The notes under the pieces: model-generated
What the model was told of the DNA's origin: nothing
What the model saw: only the letters and a program-made list of their open reading frames with translations
Database searches by the model: none
Position numbers and translations under genes: made by a program
Assembly: GCA_018287875.1 (NCBI GenBank)
Contig: JAGVVL010000027.1
Location: forward strand, 868,001 to 932,000
Direction of reading: 5' to 3'
DNA from: Nigrospora sphaerica
Taxonomy: Eukaryota > Ascomycota > Sordariomycetes > Amphisphaeriales > Apiosporaceae
DNA length: 64,000 bases
In this document: positions 44,455 to 57,475 of the stretch, in pieces
Numbering within the stretch: position 1 is the stretch's first letter
Layout: every line of letters starts with the position of its first letter

Positions 44455-45960
44455 CCCGCATGGAGAGGGGGCAGTGCAGGCGAGGGAGTATGTCGTTCAC
44501 TGGCATTGACTGGAATACCCGGGATAAAATCTAGCTTGTTCGGCCTTCTTGAGTCGAGTTTGTTCTAGTCTCTGTTACGTCAGGTAGCCCTTCAGGCAGC
44601 CTGAAGGGTGCAAAGGCACAAAGAGAGCACATGCCACCTAGGCCAGGCGCCCGCGATGACCAGCAATGTAACGAGTTACTGTTGTATTTATGACTCTTGA
44701 GGCCTGGAGAATGCTGGTATCTTCCTCTCCTTCTCTATCTGTTGTTTTCGCACCTCAACACGAACTTCTTGACTCAGGAAGACTTACGTTCCTTGAACCG
44801 TGACATAGCCACGCAGACCGCGAGTAGTCCGCATGCCCATATAATGAGTGCACGGACTCCAAAAACGGTGGCCAAGGATACGGGTCGCCCGTGTTGAACT
44901 GCAGGCATGCCATGTGATGGGATGTTTTGGATCTTTGACGCGGACCTACACCACCACCCTGATCAGAATGTGGTAAAATGACCATATCGGAGCCTCCGGA
45001 TCTCGGAGCCGGCCGGTTTTCTTTACCAAGGCACTGGCAGCTCTGGCAGGCTATGGATAGTGCAATGCCCCAGCCACTTAGGTACCGAAGGTACGTATTC
45101 GGATCCGTAAACTTAGACTGTCATTAACCTGGACTATTTATACGCCCAAACAGTCTCGTGAGCCGCGGAAGTGACGACTAATAAGGTTCCCAGCCTGCAG
45201 GTACCCTAAGTGGAAGGTCCACGCGTCATACCTCTTATCTTTCAGCCGCTAACTGACCGATTGGATCCGGGGGAAAGACGGGGGTTTATCTGTTCTATGA
45301 CACTGCGAACCCCGCCGATATCCCTAGTATTTCATTTGTGATCGGCCCTGGTAAGACCAATTTCATGATAGCGGCGTATGTAAAGCCCTGGTAGCCCGAT
45401 AAGTATACCATGATCACATCGGCGACGCCGTCCTTTTCCCTTAGCACCGCATTTATTCATCTCGAGGGGTACCTGCGCCCGGCAAATGGTGATTCATCCT
45501 TGTATCATCGAACAGGTCCAGCTGCCTACGGAATAGAACTGCTGCTGCCCGACCCGCCGCTGACCTCCGGGATGGACGCCGAAAAATCACGTCCGCCTGG
45601 CGCTGACCAGGATTGTCAGAGACACAACTGGAAAGGACTCGGATCCAGGACAAAGGATAAATGGAAGATCTCAGAGCAAGGCCCTCAACAGGAAAACTGG
45701 CGAGGCAACGGACAGGTAGCGGCAGGCTACAAATAAGGGGCAACAGGCCCAGTAGATGGATAGAAGGACAGAGATTAATGCCATTCAATCTCTACCCCTA
45801 CCTACTACCTCGCCACAGCTTCGACAGTACCTACGTGCCCCTTCTTGCCTATACTCCAAGGGCCCCCTCTGACATGTGAGCACCATAGCACTTACGATCT
45901 CCTACGCTCTTCCCATATCTGCACTCCTTCTGGCTGGATGAGACAAGCTCTCTCCAGTTC
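44455..45960. other. Intergenic, nothing recognised
   Basis: 1.5 kb of mixed composition. Short frames such as 45410-45736 lack any family pattern or supporting introns. No repeats shared with the rest of the window were found. Confidence 0.4.
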
Positions 45961-45974
45961 CTTTTCATCTTGGC

Positions 45975-46259
45975 ATGTGGGGGCCTGTCTGTAACTCCGT
46001 CGCTCTCATTTACTGTTGGACCACCACCGTTTTTTTCTTCTTCCCCAGCAGCCTGAGTCCCACACCAGTTGACATGAACTATGCCATCGCCGTCTTCGGC
46101 GTTATGATTTGTGTATTTATGGGATTCTGGTTCCTAAAGGGACGCTCTACGTATATCATGGCGGACCCCTTGGGCATGGACGTCTTAGCGGCCGTCGGTC
46201 TTGATGAAATCGATTCATCGGGAGCATACAAAGGTGGATTACCACCATCTAAGAGCTAG
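45975..46259 (+). pseudogene. Amino-acid permease C-terminal remnant
   Basis: The 94-codon frame contains GPVCNSVALIYCWTTTVFFF and PTPVDMNYAIAVFGVMICVF, matching the last two membrane helices of fungal GABA/choline-type amino-acid permeases (G-x-x-N-x-x-A, then P-V-T-x-x-x-MNYA-x-x-x-FG). The usual 10 upstream helices are absent from the preceding 1.5 kb. A short hydrophilic tail ends at TAG 46257. It is a 5'-truncated relic. Confidence 0.55.
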
Positions 46260-46603
46260 GATATCAATTGATACATCTGTCCGTTTTAAATCCTAGTCTG
46301 TCGAAGTGGCATTTACATGTGGTGATTTTAAACTTATGGCTACTTTCCGTGCGTTTTACCGCTTTGCTTTGTGCGAGTCCGGGTCTCACCCGTTTTGGGC
46401 CTCCTTGTCAAACATGGCTCCAACCAATAAGCTTACGCACCCATAAGTGCGCCAGCCCTTCAGTAGGCCACGATCTAGGCCGGTGCTTCGATCAAAGCCT
46501 GTGCGTTCACTCGGATATATTTTAGGCTCCAGTACTCCCGCAGCCAACGAGATGGCATCTAGAGCACCCTCTTCTTCGTCTCTTTCTAATGAGGCCAGTT
46601 TTA

Positions 46604-46760
46604 GACGGCCTAGCTCTGGCCGCTGCAATCAAACAGGTGACATAAGGAGAGCCTCTCCGTAGAGTGGCTAGGAAGTACCACATCTCCCGGGGCACTCTCA
46701 AGCGCCGGATTGACGGTGTGAGGTCTAACGTAACTGCCCATAGTCATCGCCAAAGCCTCA
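46604..46760 (+). pseudogene. Pogo-type transposase HTH remnant
   Basis: Frame LALAAAIKQVT, TAA at 46643, GEPLRRVARKYHISRGTLKRRI then HSHRQSLS is the Psq-type HTH of a pogo-like transposase, the same domain as at 10222 but from a different, diverged element. The stop replaces a probable glutamine (CAA to TAA). Downstream sequence no longer reads as transposase. Confidence 0.6.
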
Positions 46761-48080
46761 GTCTATCTCTAAAGTTGGCTGAAGTATCTGCTAAGACCCC
46801 TGTAGTCAGACTTGTGCGGCACCCTGTAAAACCTTATGCTAGTAGCAGCCGCTGGGCAGCAGCCACTGGGCAGCATCACCATGCCGCCAGTTTCACAGCC
46901 ATAACCAGCTCGGAAGCGAGGATCTAAATATGCACAAAGCCACCGGGAATGCGCTGGGATACCAACAATCGGAACTCGACACCTATACACATACAACGCC
47001 CGCTTTCCTCTAAACGAGATTACGTGCCGCTTCCAGCACGGTCCCTCTTGTTCGTCCTACAGGAAGGTGCGACGCACAGGCCTGGTGGGCATCTGTTCAC
47101 GATGAACAAAGGGTAACATAGTGTCTAGGCCGCCTTCGTGCCGTGCTCGGGTACTGTACTATGCCTTAAGGTTGCGTCGTAGAACCTGTCCTGTAACATT
47201 TCTGCATGTTACGTAAGAAGACCCGCACCCATTCCTGTTACAGGTGATGCCAATCAAAAAGCTCGCAGCCGGCTACACGGCCCCACTTGGATTTATGTAA
47301 CCCATGGCATGATTTCTGCTGAGAATTTAAACCAATCACAAATCTTACAGCCGGATACACGGACTTAAGGCAACGCCACCGTATATTGGACGATTTCAGA
47401 TCGAGACTGGACATCGGCATCAATAATTGGTAGCTCCTTGCAAATCACACTCGAATGCTCCATCCATTCCTAGCTAACTATCCACTCTGGCTGGTCACAG
47501 TACTAAAACCAGGATAGAAACGTCTCTCCAAGTAATTCTCCATCCCACGCGGGCTGTCAGCGTATCTGAACCCAAAGCCAAGTTACTACCCTTCGAGCCA
47601 GCCACGTCAAAGATTGCAGACATGGCTTACGTACTATCCCAAAAGATTATTTAGGTACCACACCGTCATTCTTTCGAAGCGACTTAGCTGAAAAGATGGT
47701 AGTTCCTGTCCAGGGTACATTAGTCTGGTTTTTTTCTAGGGGTTGACGTGGCCTTCCCAAAACAAGCGTGAATTGCGAGCACCTGTAAAGCTCGTGGATT
47801 TTGTCATGTGATAAAATGCATATATAATCAAAATGACGGTGAGGATGTCAGAACGGGACCACGGAGCATTTGCAGGATTGAGGGCCAAACCGAGGAGAGC
47901 GGGGGTCATCAGAACAATGAGGGATTTACAATCCGGAAAGGGCAACTAATCGAGGGCCCTGATCCATCGGAACATTTGCAAATTTTCCCAGGTTAAATAT
48001 GACGCAAATGGAACCCTGGCTAGCGTCGGTGACAGCCAGGGCCTAGAACACTGAACCTTTGGTCCGTGTTTTGGCAGTAA
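46761..48080. other. Intergenic upstream of the P-type ATPase
   Basis: No gene recognised. Two similar 31-bp blocks (ccaatcaaaaagctcgcagc... at about 47250 and ccaatcacaaatcttacagc... at about 47332) form a diverged direct repeat 82 bp apart. The rest probably includes the ATPase promoter. Confidence 0.4.
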
Positions 48081-51000
48081 ATGATTAAAGCGCGAGGAAA
48101 CTACAGCACAGCGACGATAAGCTCTTTCCCCCGAACCCCGCGTAAACTCACACGAATACCACCGAAGATGAATTCAGGGCGCCCCAGTGAGCTAGAAAAC
48201 ACGACCAATACTGCCCACATTACTTTCCTCAATCAAGATCATGATGAAGAAGCTGCTCACGAAAGCCCGGACGCTGCTTCCCGGGAACGGCGCTCTCGGT
48301 CGCTGAGCCGCGCCTCTTCTCTCGGCTCGCGGAGTCGCCTACCGCAGACTTCACCCTTCTCGGGCGTCCAAATCGAATACCGTACCCTTTCCATCCACGT
48401 GTCGGAGTCTCGCCAGCATGAACCCGAACGGTTGGACCTCAAGGCCCAGCAGGCGGCCGGTGACGGAGACGACTACTTCTCCCGCCTCAGCTACCATGAG
48501 CTACTCAAGGACGAGGTCTGCCAGCAACTGAACGTCGCAGCTGACCGCGGACTTTCAGGGGACGCCGCTGCCGCCCGACTGCAGAGGGACGGGCTGAACA
48601 CGCTGCCACAACCTAAGACCAACTACGCGAAGAAGCTCTTCTTCTATGTGTTTGGTGGCTTCTGTTCGGTTCTGTGGGTTGGCGTCGTCGTCTTCTTTAT
48701 TTGCTGGCAGCCGCTTAGCGATCCTCCCTCGCCCACGAACCTGGCTCTGGCCATCCTCATCATCATCGTCATCCTTCTTCAGGCTTGCTTTAATGCCTTC
48801 CAGGATTGGTCCACCCAGCGCACCATGAAATCGATCGTCGATCTGCTGCCCTCCGAGACGCGGGTTATGCGCGACGGCCAGATCCTGACGGTTCCGGCTA
48901 GCGAGCTCGTGGTTGGCGACATCGTATACGTGGCCGTTGGGAATAAGGTGCCAGCGGACCTGCGAATGCTGGAGCACTCGGGTGACATCCGCTTCGACCG
49001 GTCGATGATGACGGGCGAGTCCGAGGAGATCGAGGGTGCCGTCGACTGTACAGACCCCAACTTTCTCGAGAGCCGCAACATCGCCCTCATGGGAACCATG
49101 GTCGTGAATGGCAATGGCGTCGGCGTCGTCGTGCTGACGGGCAACCGGTCGGTCATGGGACGCATCGCCCAGGCCATGGGGGACGTCAAAGAAAAGCCCA
49201 CGCTGATCCAACAGGAGATCTGGCGCTTTGTTCGTATCATCGTGGGCCTGACCATCATCTTGTGCCTCATCATCGCCCTCAGCTGGGCCTTTTGGCTCCG
49301 CACGAGCCATCCAGGCTTCATGAACGTAGTGTCCATGCTCACAAACGTCATGGGGTGCGTCGTGGCGTTCATTCCTGAAGGCATGCCTATCGCCGTGTCA
49401 TTGACCCTAATGATGGTGGCACGCCGCATGCGGGCCGCCGATGTACTGCCTAAGGGTCTCTCTACCGTGGAGACGCTAGGCTGTGTGAATGTGATTTGCT
49501 CGGACAAGACGGGAACACTCACGCAGAATCTGATGGCGGTGGCATCCGTAGCTTTCGTCGACGGCCAGTCCACGCCGAACGACGCCATCCAGACGCTGCG
49601 GAACGGCCAGCCCGGCGAACATCTGCGTAAGCTGCACGCCGCCGCCAGCTTCTGCAACGATGCGACGTTCGATCCGACAATGCTGAGCCTCCCGCTTGCC
49701 GCCCGCAAAGTCCAGGGCAACGCGACTGACGCTGCCGTCCTGCGCTTCACGGCCGAGGTGGACGAGGGCGCGCTGCGCACCCAGTCCGGGCCCCGCGTCT
49801 TCCAGATCCCCTTCAACTCCAAGAACAAGTGGATGCTGGTCATGTTTCCGCTGGCCGACGCAACCCGCCCGCAGGGAACCGAGTACTCAGTGTACGTCAA
49901 AGGCGCGCCTGACGTCCTGTTGCCGGGTTGCACGCATTACATCTCGGCGCAGACGGGCGCAGCGAAGTCGCTAGATCCAGCAGCCCTCGCCGCGCTCAAG
50001 CAAGCCCAGGACGGGCTGTCGCGGCGGGCCGAGCGTGTCATCATGCTGTGCGAGAAGACGGTACGGCCGACGGCAACTCGGGGAACTAACGCCTTCAGCG
50101 AGGAGATGGCGGGCCACGCAGCCCGCGGCCTGACTCTTGTCGGCCTGCTCGGCATCATTGACCCGCCCCGCCCCGAGGCCACCGCCACTGTCGCCGAGTG
50201 CCGGCGCGCCGGCGCGCGCTTCTTCATGGTCACAGGCGACTACGACCTTACCGCTGCCGCGATTGCGCGCGACATTGGCATATTTGGGCCAGATGTGATA
50301 CCGGACGGCCTCGATGCCGTCCGGGCGCAACAGCACCGGCCCCCGGTCTCCACCGAAGCAGTGTCACGCGAAAAGGGCTGGCACGGTGGCGAAGGGGGCA
50401 GCCTCCTCCTCAACGGCACCGACTTAACCAGCCTCACGTCGGAGGACTGGGACGTTGTGTGCAGGTATGAGGAGATTGTGTTTGCCCGTACTGCCCCGGA
50501 GCAGAAGCTGCGTATTGTGAATGAGTAGGTGGAAACCCCATGACCCCCCGTCCCATGACTTGTTCTTTCGGTTTATTGCTTATACCCGCCGTTATCTGAC
50601 TCTCTTACAGACTCCGCCAGCGGCAGAACGTCGTAGCGGTAACGGGTGACGGCGTCAACGACGCACCGGCGATGCGAGCGGCTGATGTGGGCGTGGCCGT
50701 GGTGACGGGCAGCGACGTGGCCATCGAAGCGGCGGACCTGGTCCTCATGAACCGGTTCGACTCCATTGTGGACGCGATTCGCTTGGGTCGGCTAGTGTTC
50801 CAGAACCTGCAGAAGGTGGTGTCATATCTCCTACCGGCAGGCAGCTGGTCCGAGATATGGCCGGTGCTGACCAACGTCTTCTTCGGAGTGCCACTGCCGC
50901 TGTCGGCTTTCCTCATGATCATCATCTGCGTCTTTACCGACCTATTCCTCTCGCTCTCACTTATAATGGAGCAGGCCGAGTTCGATTTGCTTGCGTTACG

Positions 51001-51556
51001 CCCTCGCAACCACCGCCGTGACCACCTCATCACCCTACGCATCTACATCCAGGCCTACCTCGTCACTGGATTTCTCATGACGTGCGCTGCTCACGCCATG
51101 TTCTTTTTGTACCTGTGGCGCTACGCGGGCATGCCCGTTCGGGAGCTTTTCTTCCTCTACGAGGGCTATGCCCCGGGATTCCACGGCTACTCCCAAGACG
51201 AGCTGACGCAGTTCAACAACGTCGGCCAATCCGTCTACTTTGTCACGCTCGTTATCCTACAGTGGGGCAACATCCTCGCCGTGCGCAACCGCCGCCTCAG
51301 CATCCTCCAGGCCGACCCAGTGACCAAGCCGCGCCGCAATCCATGGCTGTGGCTAGGCATGGTGATCAGTTTCGCTATTGCAGTGTTTGTGACCGAGGTG
51401 CCCGGAATCCAGACCCTTTTCGGCACTGCTTCAGTCCCTATCGAATTTTGGGTCATTCCTATTCCTTTAGCGCTCGGTATCCTGTTCACAGACGAGATCC
51501 GGAAACTGATCGTTAGGGTCTTCCCCAACAGTTTGGTGGCGAGGATTGCTTGGTGA
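48081..51556 (+). CDS. P-type cation-transporting ATPase, type II (Na+/K+-ATPase alpha-like)
   Basis: ATP-driven monovalent cation pump in a cell membrane. Two exons, 48081-50524 and 50611-51556, joined by an 86-bp intron that falls exactly between VNE and RLRQRQN. Length is 1129 aa from ATG 48081 or 1100 aa from the in-frame ATG 48168 (NSGRPSELEN), which I find equally plausible. Motifs: actuator MTGESEEIEG, helix 4 PEGMPIAV, phosphorylation site ICSDKTGTLTQN, nucleotide site VYVKGAPDVLL, hinge TGDGVNDAPAM. Ten membrane helices are visible, with a C-terminal P-type cation ATPase domain. The Ser/Arg-rich N-tail (RSRSLSRASSLGSRSR) may be a phosphoregulatory extension. Closest to fungal Na+/K+-ATPase-like or ACU pumps rather than ENA; ion preference is inference. 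Confidence 0.92.
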
Positions 51557-52750
51557 TGCTAAGGACTTAAAGTGTTGAGTTGGTTGTTCTTAGTACGGCG
51601 TTTAGTCATACGAAAAGGAGAAACAGAGAGGATATAAGAGAGTGTTTCGTAAGCTACATCAAAAGAAATACTATGACAATATGAGGCTATTCCCAAGTCA
51701 ACGATTCCCAGTCGTACTCGTGCCACTGCTAAGGTAGCCCATAAGTTCTCCCGAAAGGACACAGAAATTGCCTTTGTGCTATATGTCAACCTTCTCGAAT
51801 CCGCAAATGCGCCGTTGTCTCCGGTACGCCCTAATGCTTCTTTTATCGCGATCATGTCATCGGGAGGTCGGTAGAGGTCACGATTCACTGCGTTGTCTCA
51901 CACGGTGGTCAGAAAGCAGAGGGTGCGCCACAAGCGAGCACTGGGTACGGCCAAACGGTCGACCAAATGGACTTAAAGTGACCATTGCGTAGACAAGTGA
52001 GGAAGACACTAAATGAGAAAAAGAAGAAGGATTATGATGAGGTGAAGCATGGGGTCAAAGTGATGTGTAGAAAAAGGCGTGCCGCATCCTTATTTTTCGT
52101 CCCTGGTCTAGCGTGGTGCTTATTTCGAGTGGTCCTCGTGGTAGTGGTGATAAGTCACATCACAGTGGCCGGGGGTGGACTCGTGACTTCCCATTGTCGG
52201 GCCGTCTCCACGGACTATCAGGTACCGGTGCCACTAAACTCGAGGTTTCCTCCCTTACGGGGATGGATCGACGCTACTGCTGGATCGTACAGCCCGGGGA
52301 AGGGACCAAAACAAACTGCCACAACAGCTCTACCAGAGCCACGCTAGAAGAGTCGGGCATTACTGGGGTGTTTGTTTTGTCCACCCCATCGCCTAGATAC
52401 GTGTTGAAAGCATTGCCACCCCACTATTTGAACTCATTGATGAGGCACCAAGTATATCGAGTGGCTATGTGGCCCAGTCACTGCCAGACCTAAACCTACC
52501 TAGCTCTTACACGCCCTACTTCAGCTCTGGCTCCATATCCCACTCAACATTCTTCAGTTTGCAGTTGAGTCACCGTACGCTCTTGCCTTACCAACTACAA
52601 AAGCGACCACTACCGACCCTGCCCGTTCGATTTGCCTAATTCTTTCCCTCTCACCATCCATCTCGCCGTCCAAACTGTCCCCTTACGTTCACCCTGTCCC
52701 TTTCCATCATCGCATCCGCATCCATCAAGTGCATCCAACCTATCCACGCT
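51557..52750. other. Intergenic with family D repeat
   Basis: No gene. Holds family D copy 3 (52037-52083). The last 150 bp before 52751 are strongly C/T-rich (cctttccatcatcgcatccg), a likely promoter. Confidence 0.4.
52037..52083 (-). repeat. Short dispersed repeat, family D, copy 3
   Basis: gatgaggtgaagcatggggt and the next 27 bp are the reverse complement of 33473-33518 with about two differences. Confidence 0.75.
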
Positions 52751-54003
52751 ATGGCGAGCTCGAGTCGCTCCAGACGGGAGCAGAACGAGAGCGAAAGCGC
52801 GTGTGCGTCCGTTACAAGCTCCATGAAATCTACGATGGCACGGAGCCTTCGTGTCGCAGGCGACATGACGGGCATCACTGTTCTAGATGAGACCACCCTT
52901 CGCCAATACGGCCCAGAACAAATCCTATCCCGCATGTTGTCCACGAAATCATACATTTCGACTGATATATCCCAGGCTGGGAGAGACCAAGCTGCGCAAG
53001 ACGCCGTTCCTCGCCTGAAGGCAGCCCACGAACTGGGGGCCGGCATGTGTGGTGTCGTCTACGCCCTCACCGGAACCCAATGGGCATTAAAGCTACCCAA
53101 CCCTGGAAAGTCTGACGAACTATACCAGGACTTTGTCACCCAGAAGAAAATACTGGAAGCATGCGACAGCCTTCCCTTGGCAACAAGACCAGTCATCAAT
53201 ATCCCCCGCACCAACGACTGGATTCATTCAACCAACGAGCAGTTCTGGAAGAGCTACCAACCATACCTTCCGCCAATACTCCCCGAAATTACGGCCTTCT
53301 TTCGTTGAGAATCTTCCCCCTACCCGAGCCCGTTCGTGAAGCAGTATGGGAACAGTTCGCGCCTCCCAACCTACGTGATCGCTCTGCGGCGAAGCAAGCG
53401 CTGGCAGAGAAGAAAAACAAGGACTGCCTAGTCCGGGTGTACCTCGGCCGACGCGAGGTTCGCACTGCCACGCCCAACTTCAAGCTTCGAAATTTCGAAC
53501 TCTCGATCAACGAAATGGAGTACCTACGACTTGACACCACGATGTACGCCAAGACCATGGCAGGAACACTAGCCGTGCTACACTGGAAGGTCGGCGTAGA
53601 CGCCAACGATGTCGAGTTTGTCCTCGGGAGTTCCCCTTTGGTGAAGACGGGAGCCACCGCCACTGAATATGCCCAAGTGGACAAAGACGGTGCACGATTT
53701 CTCGGCCAGGAGTTTGATTTCACCCGACGCTCCATTGGACTCTGGCTGCTTGATTTCAACCAGTGTAAGAGTTTCTCCCAATCACAGGAAGGACTGAAGC
53801 AGATTGTGGACGGATTCCGATGGAACGACCCGTATTACCCCAACCCGAACAGTAAGAACATGCAGGATAAGTCGCTCTGGGCTCACTTTGAGCACGTCTA
53901 CCTTGAGACGAGCGCCGAGTTTTCGGCCCCGCAGTGGATGGCTCAGGCCTTCATCAAGGAAGTCAAGTCACCGGTGGCAAAGAAGGTTGATTCGTTGTTC
54001 TAG
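52751..54003 (+). pseudogene. DUF3669-family protein with one frameshift
   Basis: The first part (52751 to about 53305) encodes a Ser/Arg-rich leader, then GAGMCGVVYALTGTQWALKL and PYLPPILPEITAFF. The second part continues in another frame (to TAG 54001): LRIFPLPEPVREAVWEQF, DCLVRVYLGRRE, LRNFELSINEME, ALAVLHWKVGVDANDVEFVLG, IGLWLLDFNQC. Together these are the ordered blocks of fungal DUF3669 proteins, which resemble degenerate kinase folds. The frames overlap at 53290-53307 with no splice site, so a single-base indel separates them. It may be a young pseudogene or an assembly error; everything else is intact, about 417 codons in total. Function is unknown. Confidence 0.75.
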
Positions 54004-55437
54004 TTGCTGGGGTCTCCGATATTATCAGCAATCACTAAATGCGCTGATGCGGTACGGCAAGCGCAGAATGGGCATTGTACGATAGATATGCATTTTGGCG
54101 ACGTCAGAGCCTTTTGAAGGAGCGCCGATAGGGAGCAGGCTTGCACTAGCTCAGCGATGGCGACACTGGCTTCATGGTTCGAAACAAAGGATGGCACTTC
54201 ATAGTTAACGAATCGAAATGGTATTATTGAGGCACAAAATGGAATCATTAATTGCACTGCAGTAACTGCGCCTTATATATGCGACAATTATGCTGCTTGA
54301 TAGAAAGGTCTCGGCCATTGCAACTTCGAGACGCGGGACTATGGTCCGTAGGTTACTCGCGGAGGCACTTCGTCGGCATCGACCAGATTACGTCGGAATC
54401 CGGATTCCCGCAACCGAACGCTGAACTTGAACTTCTCGGTACAGCCAAGACCAAATCCCAATGTCCACGTTCTGCCATTTAAATCTTGTTAAACGGATGC
54501 TTATTCTGCTGCATACCCTGGGCGCCTGGTCAATATTCCCGCGCCCTGCAACCGAGGGCGGAGGGGAAGGATCCATGTCGCTCGCGTTGGGGTGGAGAAT
54601 CATAATGGTGTCGGTGGCCGTCAGGCCTTGTTCAAACGAGCCCACACCGGCCAAGGCCTCAGCCGCTACTGCTTAGAAATTCTAGGCCAGGTCACATCGC
54701 GTGGGGAGTTACGGTGGTGAATTCGATGCATTGGGTGCAGATTCGATGAGGCCTTTCAAGTTGCGCCGGATCGGGCACTGCGTAGCAAGCGTACATCGAT
54801 AGGGGAAACGTCACGAGAGACGGTCCGACGGGCCGCATAATGTGACGGTACCAGCAGCAAAGATGGAATAGCCTCAGCCGTTGTGAAGTTGCTCGGGTTG
54901 CGATGCGTACCTACTGTAGGTGATTTGGAAGCCGTAGTCTGCTGAGTACATGAGTTGCAAGGCCGGAAATTTGTGAAATATGAATGCCTCCCCGCATTTG
55001 TACTGCACGCGGCCCTCCAAGGGATGAACTGCAGGAGGGCCTGCGCTGTTTCCGATAGGAGACACCTTGAATCGGTTCGCCAATGGATGCGTATGGTGAC
55101 TCAGGTGCTTTGGCGACGCGAAACCACGACTTCCGCAGAGTAAGATGAAGTTAGCGAATCTGTGTCTGTTGAGGCGCGATACTGTACCCGTACAGCAATA
55201 ATTGGGGCACCTATACTTCAGTACCTACGCAGGTCCGTTTTCTAGGTCCAGCACCACCAGCACCTGCGCCAGCTTTACGAGGTACGTACCGACAGCTCCA
55301 CAGAACTCCCCGCTACAGGCCATCTTCAAATGCCATCCTCAAATCCCATTCTCGGAATCCTATTTCTAAATCCCATCCATAAATGCCATCCCCGTATTGC
55401 CTTCTTCAATTCCCATCCCCGATCTTCGTTTTCAATT
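54004..55437. other. Intergenic, nothing recognised
   Basis: Mixed sequence, short ORFs without family pattern. From about 55325 the sequence becomes a degenerate form of the minisatellite that follows (atcctcaaatcccattctcg). Confidence 0.4.
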
Positions 55438-55557
55438 GCATCTTGCATTCCATCTTGAATTTCATCTTGAATTCCATCTTGAATTCCATCTTGAATTCCA
55501 TCTTGAATTCCATCTTGAATTCCATCTTGAATTCCATCTTGAATTCCATCTTGAGTT
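55438..55557. repeat. 12-bp minisatellite, ten units
   Basis: Tandem ccatcttgaatt, ten copies from 55438, the middle seven perfect. As 12 is a multiple of 3, several frames stay open across it, giving repeated FHLE, KMEF or QDGI peptides; these ORFs are by-products. Confidence 0.92.
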
Positions 55558-57475
55558 CCATCAACCCCGTTGTTCGGATTCCCTCCATCGTCCTGCCTCC
55601 TTCCTGCCCACCTACGCCTGCGCTTTGTCAGCCTCACATGCCGTCGCCCAACCAGATACGTACCACCAGATTCCCCCACTTCGATTCATTTCCCTCACCC
55701 AGTGATGCGCGTTCTAGTCACGTCCTGTTCCACATCTCCTGGCGCTTCGACAGCCGAGGCCACTCCTCGCCCCATCGTGTCCGCTTCCTCTGCTTTCGCC
55801 CAGTACCGACACCATGCACACCTCGCGTTTTCTCACGACCGTCCGTCCTGAAGCCAGTAACTGGTGCTTATCCTGCCATGATATGAACGCCCGACCTACG
55901 CCGTGCTCCAGGTCACGAGTTGTTCGGGGCATCGAGAAGCGGTCTCCTGGGCATGAGAACATTGACGAGAGTCACTTTGATGGCCGCGACGGGCCGGCTT
56001 TGGCGTTGCAGTTCTAGCTGGGCAAGGCGAATAGAGATTGCTGACGCTGAGTCTCCCTTTCGCCCATATACCTGCCTATCGTTTCATCTCGGTGTTTTTC
56101 CCCCGCGCTCAACGATCTTCTGTCCTTCGCTCGTGTTTCTTCCTTCAAGATTACCTCGTGCACCCCCCGCAAGTCCTGGACGACTATGGTTTTCCCGCGT
56201 CTGATTCAGTCTCCCGAATAGCGAACCAGACCGGGACCGCACCAAGACTCCAGACCTGAAGCATCAGTCGACAGACGCAACGTAAGGCCTGCCGAGGAGG
56301 CAAAGGAATTGACAGATGCTAAGGAAGCATTCGAAGCTGTGAAACTCGCGATAAAAGCCACGTCGTGGCCAAATGACCGGTCGCGCTCCCCGGAAATCTC
56401 CGTCCTTTGTCTTGGCACCTGCCCGTTAATCGACTGATTTTTCCTTCGGTCCAAGACTCAATGCTTTAAACCACCACTAAGATTAGACACGACCATCATT
56501 CGACCCGGACCAGAAGGTCATACAGAAAGCGAACGTGGCGGAGGTTGTTAAGGCCCGCGGCAACAAATCAGCTGCCCAACGACCTGGGTAGAAATAGCCA
56601 ATTACACACTCCCAAATCAACGCGTCAAAAGCAACGGACTCTGTCATTTTCTTAATGCACAGGCACCCTTTGTGGTTCCGCTGTCCCAAAGCCCTTCGTG
56701 AACCCGGCAGTTTTACCGACGCTCGAAGTGATACTTGGTGTATCCTCGACACGCAAAGAAACCCATGACTCATCGCCGCTACGCCCGAAGCGCGACCTCA
56801 AGGCAGACGGCCTCGCCATTACAGCTACATCCGCGGAGCTAAACCGACGTACAGACACACTAATACCCCGATGGCCAGGCCCTGTCCCCTCGCCCAAGCT
56901 TGGGCGCTGTCAGAATGCTTGGCCGGCCCGGTCAGGTGAACCACAGTGCGGGTGACGAGCTGATGAATTGCTTGTTTCTTTTCTGAAACTTCAAGGTTTC
57001 TATGGCGTTGCGAGGAGAGACACTGAGCACGCTCGAGTTTGCGTCGGCGCTATGGGATAGACTGCGAGACGGACAAACGCCTGCTAAGCCGACGGTGGTG
57101 GCCAAGGGGCAAGGGGGTGGTGGTGGGAAGGACGAGTTTGCACAGTCGATGCCGCGAGGGGCGTTTTGAGCTAAGGGCCTTGCAAGGCTTCATGAACGAC
57201 ACTCCTGGCTTGCTTTACGTGCTAGCCATATGTCCTGGTCAAAATATAGCGACTGCACTAAATGCGGAGTTGGCTTCCGGTTTCGAGAGTGGTACGAGTA
57301 TGGCACTTCCTCTGCTAACTTATTGACTTGGCATGCCGTACAGTACGCTAAGTATTTTAGTCCAGCGGACTTTCCGATGTCCATAATAAGGGTGACAGAT
57401 AAGATCCTAATCAAGGGATCTCGGATAGTAGATCAATAAACGCCAGGTAGCAAAACGACGCAACTATAGGTGACC
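55558..57475. other. Intergenic, nothing recognised
   Basis: 1.9 kb with only short unrelated frames on both strands. No splice-supported gene or repeat shared with the window was found. Confidence 0.4.

Noticed and set aside
48779..49933. Long minus-strand ORF of 384 codons
   Set aside because: It is antisense to the P-type ATPase core and has no family pattern; GC-rich coding DNA often leaves the opposite frame open.
55326..55705. Repeat-peptide ORFs on both strands
   Set aside because: They exist only because the 12-bp minisatellite keeps frame; flanks have no coding features.
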